NCBI RefSeq assembly: GCF_009184425.1
Contig: NZ_WELG01000001.1
Location: 1,115,870 to 1,179,869, forward strand
Reading direction: 5' to 3'
Origin: Flagellimonas olearia
Lineage (GTDB): Bacteria; Bacteroidota; Bacteroidia; Flavobacteriales; Flavobacteriaceae
DNA: 64,000 bases
Of this stretch, positions 56,525 to 64,000 are shown one piece after another (position 1 is the stretch's first letter; each line of letters begins with the position of its first letter). The translations under genes and the position numbers were made by a program. Below the pieces are notes generated by a model, which did not search any database, had not been told where the DNA came from, and was given only the letters and a program-made list of their open reading frames with translations.

Positions 56525-57720
56525 CACAACCATCCGATTACTTTAAAAATGCTCTTTGCTCCCAAAAATATACTGAAGCCCACTATGGCAATTCCAATGA
56601 TATTTTGAATCCATGTGTTTTTGTAGAGTCCCATAACCGATTTGCGATTCACGATCCACAACAGCAGAATTGCCATGATGGGAAGCAACATCCCATTGGC
56701 CATTTGTGCAAACTGTATCACCTGGATGAGCTGTATGTCGAACGACAAAAAGAATACCCCGCAAAAGAGTACAAAACTCCAAACCATTTTAAACCTTTTG
56801 TCCCGCATTCCCCCACTCCACCCAAAACAACTGCTGACCACAAATGCTGCGGCGAGTGCTGCGGTTATGGCCGAAGTGATCCCGGCAGCCAAAAGTCCGA
56901 CAGCCATAAGGTATATGGCCATCTTGCCGAACAAGGGCTCCAAGCCTTTGGCCATATCCAAAACATTATTCACATCATCTATAGGAGCTGCGGAAGCCGT
57001 AACCAAGATAGCCAAGGACACCAGTCCACCCAATCCAATGGAGATGGCCGTATCCCACTTCACCGCTTTCAAGTCATTATCTGATTTCCATTTTTCCTTG
57101 ACCAAGGAGGCATGGAGAAAAAGATTGTAGGGCACCACAGTGGTCCCCACCAAGGCAATAACGGTCAACAAGCTCCCTTCGGGAAGTCTTGGAACGAACA
57201 TGCCTTGTAAAATATCCAGAATGGAAGGTTGGGTCAACAGGGCACAGATTACGAAACATACCCCCATGAGAGCGACCAAGCCTACAAAAATCCGCTCCAA
57301 AATCTTATAATTGCTGAACCAGAGCAACACAAAAATGAACAAACCCACCAACAAAGGATAAAATGGCATTAGCTGTTGTTGGGGAAAAAGTTGCTCCAAT
57401 CCCAAGGTAGCCCCACCAATGTTTCCCGCCTCATAGGCAGCGTTGCCAATAAGAATAGCGCCCAAGACCACAGCAATGACCAGTTTTTTCACCCAAGGGT
57501 TTTTGAGCTCCCCTCTTACCACATCCACAAGTCCAGTCTGTGTCACCACCCCTATTCGTCCTGCCATTCCCTGTAGTGCGATCGTGGCTAGAATGGATAC
57601 CAACAACGCCCATATAAGGGCGTAACCAAACCGAACCCCTGCCAGCGTGCACATCGCTATGGTACCCGGCCCTACGAATGCAGCGGCGACCAAAACACCC
57701 GGACCTATTTTTTTAAACAT
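56524..57720 (-). CDS. Nramp-family transporter paralogue without the canonical metal site
   Basis: The 398-residue protein has about 11 membrane helices and the Nramp fold. Helix 1 reads AAFVGPGTIAMCTLAGVRFG; Mn and Fe transporters have DPGN here, so the metal-binding Asp is Gly and Asn is Thr. Helix 6 reads VGTTVVPYNLFLHASLV instead of the usual MPHN, so Met is Val. It is the first gene of the pxpABC operon, like the YcsG Nramp homologue near kip genes in Bacillus. I infer that its substrate is not the classic divalent metals; 5-oxoproline or another ion is possible. Confidence 0.85.
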   Translation of the reverse strand: MFKKIGPGVLVAAAFVGPGTIAMCTLAGVRFGYALIWALLVSILATIALQGMAGRIGVVTQTGLVDVVRGELKNPWVKKLVIAVVLGAILIGNAAYEAGNIGGATLGLEQLFPQQQLMPFYPLLVGLFIFVLLWFSNYKILERIFVGLVALMGVCFVICALLTQPSILDILQGMFVPRLPEGSLLTVIALVGTTVVPYNLFLHASLVKEKWKSDNDLKAVKWDTAISIGLGGLVSLAILVTASAAPIDDVNNVLDMAKGLEPLFGKMAIYLMAVGLLAAGITSAITAALAAAFVVSSCFGWSGGMRDKRFKMVWSFVLFCGVFFLSFDIQLIQVIQFAQMANGMLLPIMAILLLWIVNRKSVMGLYKNTWIQNIIGIAIVGFSIFLGAKSIFKVIGWL

Positions 57721-57901
57721 GATGGTATTGGTTTCTTGGTCTTCAAAATAAGAGGATATCTGGAGAAATGTTGTATTTCATCCAAAAAAATGCATTTCGT
57801 CTAAAAGTGGGGTGTTTTACATCGATAATTTATACGATAATGAAAAAGCGAAAGTTATAATAATCCCAAATCATACATAGACCTAAACCGAACAAATACT
57901 T

Positions 57902-58345
57902 ATGACATGTAAGGATTGCGCCAGAAGTATCGGACACGAACAATACAGGGAATCTTTTGATTCGCTAGGTGTTGAACTTTGCGAAAGACATACCAAACTC
58001 ATTAAAAGGGTTATTTTAAACAACGACACCCCCCTTGAAGCCATACAACTTTTTTACGCATTGAAAGAAGCTGGCGCCAACCCCATGCTGGAATGGTGGG
58101 ACGGCAAACGTTCCGTGGACATTGCCATCTCCCGGGTAAAACTCAATATTGAAATTGACAAGGACTACAACATGATCACCCATGAACAGGCCATCAACGA
58201 TCTTGAGGACGCCATGCATTCATTCAAAAACGGATTCACAACAGTAAGAATCCCCCATTTAGCGGTAAAATATTACCTAACGGATACTGTGGATAACATT
58301 TTGGGTATCATTTCCGGACTGAAGGCAAACATCAGGGCCATTTAG
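57902..58345 (+). CDS. small protein with cysteine cluster and PD-(D/E)XK-like nuclease core
   Basis: The 147-residue product starts with MTCKDCARSIGHEQYRESF and CERH, a possible zinc-binding cluster (C3, C6, C27, H29). Then WWDGKRSVDIAISRVKLNIE and the following IDKDYN fit the DUF559/Vsr pattern of D, then E-x-D in a short beta hairpin. DLEDAMHSFKNGFTTVRIPH matches the C-terminal part of that fold. I infer a nuclease-like protein of unknown function. It is convergent with the cupin-like gene by a 4-base overlap. Confidence 0.6.
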   Translation: MTCKDCARSIGHEQYRESFDSLGVELCERHTKLIKRVILNNDTPLEAIQLFYALKEAGANPMLEWWDGKRSVDIAISRVKLNIEIDKDYNMITHEQAINDLEDAMHSFKNGFTTVRIPHLAVKYYLTDTVDNILGIISGLKANIRAI

Positions 58346-58752
58346 TTGCAGAACTGCAACTTGTTGTCCAGTTTGGTTTCTTTGTATTCCAGAATATTGA
58401 TCACAATGGGGTCTTCGCCTATGTTTTCCAAATCGTTCACATAGTTTTTTCCCCTGTACTCGAAGTATTCCGTATCCCCGGCATCCAGTTTTATCATGTC
58501 TATCTTTCCGTTTCCATAACGGGTCAAGGCCAGTCCCCCTGTGGTACATACCCAACCATAGTTGGTATTGTGCTTTCTAAACGGAATACGTTCCCTTGGG
58601 GCGAGACGTAATTCCCATAGTTTTACACTTTCATTTTCAAACACCAATCGATCACTCAGCGATTGTGTTATTTCTTGATGCAGCAACTCATCTATCTTCT
58701 CCTGTTCCCACGGGTCAAAATTTCCTGCAGGATTCAATTCAACACATTGCAT
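58342..58752 (-). CDS. cupin-like hypothetical protein
   Basis: The 136-residue product reads like a beta-sandwich with APRERIPFRKHNTNYGWVCT and DAGDTEYFEYRGKNYVNDLE; the cupin histidine pattern is weak, so metal binding is unsure. The longer frame starts at a TTG; the ATG followed by QCVELNPAG is preferred. No functional clue from neighbours. Confidence 0.55.
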   Translation of the reverse strand: MQCVELNPAGNFDPWEQEKIDELLHQEITQSLSDRLVFENESVKLWELRLAPRERIPFRKHNTNYGWVCTTGGLALTRYGNGKIDMIKLDAGDTEYFEYRGKNYVNDLENIGEDPIVINILEYKETKLDNKLQFCN

Positions 58753-59011
58753 TCCTTCAAAATTTAAAAAACCCTGCAAAAATACACCTTAATCAACTCA
58801 TAAACAGATTAATACAAGATATTTAACGTATAATTTGCGTAATCCCTTGTTTAAGATCAATCTATTGTCAAAATGATGAAATACCGAATCCATTTTTAGG
58901 ATTTTTCAAATAAAACAGCTTCTACCTCCTTGACCTACAATTTTTTATCTAATTTGTAACAGGGCAAATCAATTGCTTTAAAATTTCAGATAACCAACCT
59001 CTACATCAATA

Positions 59012-60442
59012 ATGAAAAAACTACTTTTAGCACTTCTTGCCATTGTCTTGGTAATTGTTGCCGTTTTGATCACCAACACACTATCACTGACCTCTAAGCA
59101 AGTAAATCCCGAAACACTCGTTTCGATGGACTTTTCCGAGAATGCCTATAACCGACTTTCCAAAGCCGTCCAGTTCAAGACCATTTCTTATAATGAAGAA
59201 ACCCTGCCCGATTCCACAGCCTTTAATGGATTCCATGATTTTTTACGTGAAACTTTTCCATTGTTGCACCAAAACCTAACCTTGGAAAAAATCAACGACT
59301 ATAGCCTGCTTTATAAATGGACAGGTTCGGACCCAGACCAACAGCCTATTATTTTACTATCGCACCAAGATGTGGTACCCGTGGACCAACCTACCCTAGC
59401 CGATTGGGAGGCCGGCCCATTTGATGGAACCATAACGGACACACACATTATAGGAAGAGGGACCATGGACGATAAAAGCTCCCTAATGGCACTGATGGAA
59501 TCCGTGGAACAATTACTGAAAGAATCTTTTGTTCCTACCCAGACCATTTATCTGGCTTTTGGACATGATGAGGAATTGGGTGGCGAAAATGGGGCCAAGA
59601 ATATTGCATCTTACCTGAAAGAAAAAGGAGTCCATGCAGCCATGACCCTTGACGAAGGCGGCTTTTTGGCAGAAAACATGGTGCCCGGTTTTGACAAGAC
59701 GGTTGCCATGATAAATTTAGCGGAAAAGGGATATGCTTCTTTCGATTTAATTGTGGAAACCAAAGGAGGGCACAGCTCCGCCCCACCAGAACACAATACA
59801 ATCGGTATGCTAGCCCAAGCTATTGTGGACCTTGAAAACAATCAACTACCATATGAATTGGTAAAGCCGTTGGATTATCAGTTTGAATATATGGGAGCGG
59901 AAATGTCTTTTTTCAAAAAAATGGCCTTTGCCAACCCATGGCTGTTCAAAGGGTCTGTTCTAAAGGCTTTAAATGCCCATACCACTACGGCCCCAACCAT
60001 CATTGAAGGCGGGGTCAAGGACAACGTAATCCCTACCGTGGCCAAAGCCACCATCAATTTTAGAATATTACCCGGAGAAACCGTTGAGTCCGTAAAAGCA
60101 CATGTTCAAGAAACCGTTGGGGATAAGATCAAAGTAGAATTGGCTGGATTTGCCACCAATCCATCCCCAGTGTCGGGAATTGATTCCGATGCGTTCAAAA
60201 ATCTTGAGACCACCATACGCTCTGTGTTTCCGGAAGTAGTGGTCGTTCCGGGTTTGATTGGCGGTGGAACAGATGCCCGTTATTATTATGATGTTTCGGA
60301 CGAAGTGTACCGTTTTTATCCCATTCGCATTGCTCCTGAAAGTTACACCCGTTTTCATGGTATCGATGAGAAAATCAGTAAAGAGAATTACAAAGAAATG
60401 GTACAGTTCAGTTATCATCTGATTCAACGTTTCAACAAGTAA
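59012..60442 (+). CDS. M20 family peptidase, membrane-anchored
   Basis: The 476-residue enzyme has an N-terminal signal anchor (LLLALLAIVLVIVAVLIT) and the PM20D1-type pattern: LLSHQDVVPVD, GRGTMDDKSSLMALME and FGHDEELGGENGAKNIAS, giving the two-metal site. It probably cleaves N-acyl amino acids or dipeptides outside the cytoplasm. It stands alone, with 259 bases of non-coding DNA upstream. Confidence 0.9.
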   Translation: MKKLLLALLAIVLVIVAVLITNTLSLTSKQVNPETLVSMDFSENAYNRLSKAVQFKTISYNEETLPDSTAFNGFHDFLRETFPLLHQNLTLEKINDYSLLYKWTGSDPDQQPIILLSHQDVVPVDQPTLADWEAGPFDGTITDTHIIGRGTMDDKSSLMALMESVEQLLKESFVPTQTIYLAFGHDEELGGENGAKNIASYLKEKGVHAAMTLDEGGFLAENMVPGFDKTVAMINLAEKGYASFDLIVETKGGHSSAPPEHNTIGMLAQAIVDLENNQLPYELVKPLDYQFEYMGAEMSFFKKMAFANPWLFKGSVLKALNAHTTTAPTIIEGGVKDNVIPTVAKATINFRILPGETVESVKAHVQETVGDKIKVELAGFATNPSPVSGIDSDAFKNLETTIRSVFPEVVVVPGLIGGGTDARYYYDVSDEVYRFYPIRIAPESYTRFHGIDEKISKENYKEMVQFSYHLIQRFNK

Positions 60443-60444
60443 CC

Positions 60445-61980
60445 TTAACCCAACCAACCTTCCCGGTCCAAGCTTCTGTATTGAATGGCTTCGGATATGT
60501 GGGATTCCTGTATACGTTCAGAATTGTCTAAATCCGCTATGGTTCGGGCCACTTTCAAAATCCTATCATAGGCACGTGCCGATAGGTTCAACCGTTTCAT
60601 GGCGTTTTTTAGCAATTCTTTTGATGCATCCCCAAGTACGCAGAATTTTGCAATCTGTTTGGTTCCCATTTGGGCATTGTAATGCAGATTCCCCATTTCC
60701 ATAAACCTCCCATTCTGTATTTTTCTGGCTTCCATTACCCGTTTTCTAACGGTAATGCTATCTTCCCCTTTTCTATTTTCCGACAGTTTCTCAAAAGGAA
60801 CCGGCGTAACTTCGATATGAATATCAATCCTATCCAACAAGGGACCGGAAATTCTGCCCAAATACCGTTGCATCTCCGCCGGGGACGAGGTCACTGGAGC
60901 ATCCGGATCATTAAAGTACCCACCGGGGCTGGGGTTCATACTGGCCACCAACATAAAACTACTGGGGTAAGTAACCGTATACTGGGCCCTGGCAATGGTC
61001 ACCTCCCTGTCCTCCATGGGTTGCCGCATTACTTCCAACACCCTGCGTTCAAATTCAGGGAGTTCATCCAAAAAAAGCACTCCATTATGTGCCAATGAGA
61101 TTTCACCCGGCTGAGGATAACTTCCGCCACCCACCAAGGCCGCGCTGCTAATGGTATGGTGTGGACTTCTAAACGGTCGCTGCCCCATGAGTCCTTGGTT
61201 TCTCACTTTACCTACTACACTATGGATTTTTGTGGTTTCCAAAGCTTCGTTCAAAGTCATGGGTGGCAGTATGGAAGGAAGCCGCTTGGCCAGCATGGTC
61301 TTTCCTGCACCTGGCGGTCCGATCAAAATGATATTGTGCCCGCCTGCCGCAGCAATCTCCATGCAGCGTTTTATACTTTCCTGTCCCTTTACATCCGAAA
61401 AATCGAACGCAGGATCGTCCATATGTTTGTAAAACTCCTTTTGGGTGTCTACAAGTGTCTGTTGCAATGGAACTCCAGCATCAAAATAATCGATGACTTC
61501 CTTGATGTTACCAACACCATAAACTTTCAATCCACTGACTACGGCCGCTTCCGCAGCATTCTCTTTGGGGAGTATAAATCCTGCATACCCTTCCTCCTGG
61601 GCTTTTATGGCAATTGGAAGGGCTCCTTTTATGGGTTGAAGGCCGCCATCCAATGAAAGTTCCCCCATGATCAAATATTCCTCAATACCGTTTGACTTGA
61701 TCTGATCGGAAGCCGCCAATATCCCCAAGGCCAAGGTAAGATCATAGGCAGACCCCTCTTTTCGCATATCGGCAGGAGCCATATTAATGGTGATTTTCTT
61801 TCCAGGAATCTTATAGCCTATATTTTGCAGTGCCGCGGCTATTCGATAATTACTCTCTTTGATGGCATTGTCTGGAAGGCCCACCAAATGGTAGCCCACA
61901 CCTTTATCTATATTTACTTCAACTGTGATGGTGGTGGCCTCAATACCAAAAACGGCACTTCCGTAAACTTTTATGAGCAT
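60445..61980 (-). CDS. YifB/ComM family Mg-chelatase-like AAA ATPase
   Basis: The 511-residue protein has an N-terminal ChlI-type S5-like domain (TINMAPADMRKEGSAYDLTL), the Walker A motif LIGPPGAGKTMLAKRLP (about residue 222), Walker B in GVLFLDELPEFERR and a C-terminal lid with RAYDRILKVARTIADL. ComM homologues promote branch migration in recombination during transformation. It is convergent with the M20 gene, 2 bases apart. The gap of 141 bases to the next gene shows nothing else. Confidence 0.93.
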   Translation of the reverse strand: MLIKVYGSAVFGIEATTITVEVNIDKGVGYHLVGLPDNAIKESNYRIAAALQNIGYKIPGKKITINMAPADMRKEGSAYDLTLALGILAASDQIKSNGIEEYLIMGELSLDGGLQPIKGALPIAIKAQEEGYAGFILPKENAAEAAVVSGLKVYGVGNIKEVIDYFDAGVPLQQTLVDTQKEFYKHMDDPAFDFSDVKGQESIKRCMEIAAAGGHNIILIGPPGAGKTMLAKRLPSILPPMTLNEALETTKIHSVVGKVRNQGLMGQRPFRSPHHTISSAALVGGGSYPQPGEISLAHNGVLFLDELPEFERRVLEVMRQPMEDREVTIARAQYTVTYPSSFMLVASMNPSPGGYFNDPDAPVTSSPAEMQRYLGRISGPLLDRIDIHIEVTPVPFEKLSENRKGEDSITVRKRVMEARKIQNGRFMEMGNLHYNAQMGTKQIAKFCVLGDASKELLKNAMKRLNLSARAYDRILKVARTIADLDNSERIQESHISEAIQYRSLDREGWLG

Positions 61981-62121
61981 TTGGTACTTTTCGGATTAAA
62001 TGAGCCCAAAAAGTAGGTGATTTCAACCAACCCTATCCTCCCGTTTGACGGATACCGGGTTTTGAGTTGACGTAACCCCTTCCCCAACCAACGGATGGGT
62101 AAAAGGGTATTGGTTTTTTGG

Positions 62122-63999
62122 CTATTCCTTGTTGAAAATAAGAACGGACTCTGCCGTATTTTCAATTTCTTCTTGGTTCATCATCATTTTTCGGAACTTC
62201 CCTTGCACATACATCTCCGCTTGGTCCTTGTAATGTTTGCTGAACGGATTCCCAGATTGTCCTGTGGGTAAGATGCTGATGCTGTTCTCCACGTCCGAAA
62301 AATCTATAATTCGTCTTGTCGATGGTCCTGAGTTGACCTTATAAAGCCCTGTACTGTCATAGGGAAATCCCATGTTATTGATGACCTCACGGCTTCCTTC
62401 CACAGGAAACGGTCCAACATTGAAGTATTTTCGTAAGGATTCCACCTGCCCAATGGGGTGCGGATGTTCCAAGGTATGTACTTTGTCCCACGTCCATTGG
62501 CTTGGGTCCGGACCAAAGTCCTCGACCAAGGAAGTCCATGCATCAGCAAAAGATTTTAATACAATGTCCCTGCGGGTTTCCACCATATCCTTGGTATGCA
62601 CATTGTCCCACCATTTGCCTTCGGCCATATTGGCTCCCCAAGCAATCTGTCGTTTAAAAAGGTGGGTGGCCAAAAATTTATTGAACAACTCAGTCCCCAT
62701 CTCATCTTCCATAGTGTTTTTCACCATAAAGTACTCGCATCGATGATACAAGGTAGGGCTTGTGCTGTTCAAGGAATAATGTCCGTTCCAGTTTTTAAGT
62801 GAGTCCACCTGTACCAACTGTTCATTGGTGAGTGTGGTGACATCGAACATCTTAATGAGTTCCGTGATCAAGGACGGATTGACGGATGAGGTCACATCCA
62901 ATATCATCTCCGATGCGGATTCCTTATCCCAGTCGTCCTTGGGGTCCAACAGTTCCACAATACGTTTGGCCCTGTTCTCCGGCAAATAATACCCGGGATA
63001 GACCATTCCCGCAATGGAATCGGGTTGATTATTGGCCGAATACACATAATGCCACGGCGGATTCACAGCACTTGGGTTCTCCGAAAAATCCAAATAGCGC
63101 AAAGGTTCTTCTTTTCCCGAGGCCCCGTTGAGAATAAATTTGGTGGACAGGCTATCCGGCATTTGGTATAGTTTGGCCGTGGCCCACCAAGCCACATTGC
63201 CTTGGGCATCCCCATACATTATATTGAGACCGGGAGCGTGTATCTTGGGAAGGGCACTTTTAAATTCTTCGATGTTGGTCGCATGACTGATTCCATGTAA
63301 GGCATCCATGACCTCATTTTTGGGTTTCGTGAAGATCCAAGACATGGAAACAGGAGTTTCTTGTGAAATTTGGTCGGCAATACCATTCAATACCGGACCG
63401 TGGTGTGTGTTTTTATAGGTAAAGGAGACATCTTCCCCGTCTTTTACTTTGATGGTCTTGGTTACATATTCAAAGTCTTTCCACCCTGATGCCACCTTAT
63501 ATTTTGTGCTATCAGATGGATGCATCTCCTCATAATAAAAATCAATATCATCATTTTCAAACATGGTCATTCCATAGGCCAGGTTCCGATCATGGGCCAA
63601 CAACGGAAATGGCACACCAGCCAAATGATAGCCATATTTTTCGTAGCTGGGCGTGCTCACATGGGCCTCGTACCATACCGAAGGTTGTGCAAAACCAATA
63701 TGCGGGTCATTGGCGAAAATCACCTTACCGTTTTTTGTCTTCTCGGGGGCTATTACCCAACTGTTACTTCCAATAAACTGGGGTATGGGCAATTTTTCAA
63801 GGGCTTGGGCCACACTATTCGTGATATCCACTCCCAAAGAGTCCATGGATACTTTGGGATAGTTTTTGATCCATATCGTGGACGTGTCCGAGTCAATCGC
63901 CAAATCATTGAGGTATTCCGCACCTAGCTTGTCCCTTAAACTGCTCAACAGTGGGTCTGTTTTATGGGCCATGGCAAAACTAAAGGCCATATACCCCAC
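62122..63999 (-). CDS. penicillin acylase family protein (partial)
   Basis: At least 625 residues are in the window and the N-terminus is beyond the right edge. The expected nucleophile is the serine at the start of SNSWVIAPEKTKNGK (after FIG), where the precursor is cut into alpha and beta chains; DPHIGFAQPSVWYEAHV and YGMTMFENDDIDFYYE follow the N-terminal-nucleophile hydrolase pattern. The family cleaves N-acyl bonds of beta-lactams or acyl-homoserine lactones; the substrate here is unknown. Confidence 0.88.
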   Translation of the reverse strand: MGYMAFSFAMAHKTDPLLSSLRDKLGAEYLNDLAIDSDTSTIWIKNYPKVSMDSLGVDITNSVAQALEKLPIPQFIGSNSWVIAPEKTKNGKVIFANDPHIGFAQPSVWYEAHVSTPSYEKYGYHLAGVPFPLLAHDRNLAYGMTMFENDDIDFYYEEMHPSDSTKYKVASGWKDFEYVTKTIKVKDGEDVSFTYKNTHHGPVLNGIADQISQETPVSMSWIFTKPKNEVMDALHGISHATNIEEFKSALPKIHAPGLNIMYGDAQGNVAWWATAKLYQMPDSLSTKFILNGASGKEEPLRYLDFSENPSAVNPPWHYVYSANNQPDSIAGMVYPGYYLPENRAKRIVELLDPKDDWDKESASEMILDVTSSVNPSLITELIKMFDVTTLTNEQLVQVDSLKNWNGHYSLNSTSPTLYHRCEYFMVKNTMEDEMGTELFNKFLATHLFKRQIAWGANMAEGKWWDNVHTKDMVETRRDIVLKSFADAWTSLVEDFGPDPSQWTWDKVHTLEHPHPIGQVESLRKYFNVGPFPVEGSREVINNMGFPYDSTGLYKVNSGPSTRRIIDFSDVENSISILPTGQSGNPFSKHYKDQAEMYVQGKFRKMMMNQEEIENTAESVLIFNKE

Positions 64000-64000
64000 G

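Overview
The window comes from a chromosome of a marine-type Flavobacteriaceae bacterium (Bacteroidota), most like the Muricauda/Allomuricauda group. The grounds are gene content (fused BCKDH E1, DUF2911-TPR protein, PxpABC with an Nramp paralogue, flavobacterial lipoproteins with an SC-G-K-D-D type N-terminus), near absence of Shine-Dalgarno sequences, several TAnnTTTG promoter -7 elements, and about 45% GC by eye. The genus is an inference. Coding is dense on both strands. I found no rRNA, tRNA, CRISPR array, insertion sequence, integrase or prophage; the window is mostly core chromosome.

Layout. 1-3.9 kb: end of a glmM-type mutase gene, then an overlapping acpH-ggt-ATP-grasp run. 3.9-7.1 kb: a LexA-like S24 repressor gene divergent from a radical SAM gene and a DUF4130/TIGR03915-type gene, with four copies of a 15-bp palindrome between them; this is the best candidate for a little-described (DNA-repair) system. 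7.1-16 kb: small conserved protein, APC permease, uvrA, LOG-family protein, and an M1-like protein with its zinc ligands replaced and a predicted outer-membrane C-terminus. 16-36.9 kb: fused branched-chain 2-oxoacid dehydrogenase E1, DoxX, holA, a stand-alone HsdR_N protein, a glycosyltransferase, OmpA lipoprotein, tsaC/sua5, pcrA/uvrD, DsrE, an M20 amidohydrolase, FMN glutamate synthase-like protein, a degenerate OmpA-like protein, patatin, M1 aminopeptidase, recG and DUF2911.

37-54 kb is a branched-chain amino acid region: leuCD-leuA/cimA-leuB on the plus strand and ilvD-ilvB-(methyltransferase)-ilvN-ilvC-ilvA on the minus strand. Upstream of ilvD there is a complete translational attenuator: an 18-codon leader peptide with 8 Ile/Leu/Val codons, an antiterminator pairing that includes the leader stop codon, and an intrinsic terminator. 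Between the two clusters lie an isoprenylcysteine-methyltransferase-like gene, a MopE-like Ca-binding lipoprotein gene and a GapN-like dehydrogenase gene. The lipoprotein gene is bracketed by two direct repeats of about 189 bp, the outer one carrying a broken copy of the dehydrogenase 3' end.

54-64 kb: an Nramp paralogue-pxpA-pxpB-pxpC operon (5-oxoproline use; the Nramp protein lacks the usual metal-site residues), a small nuclease-like protein, a cupin-like protein, an M20 peptidase, the YifB/ComM ATPase and a penicillin acylase-family gene cut by the right edge. Starts were moved from the longest reading frame wherever that frame began at a TTG or lay upstream of the conserved N-terminus.
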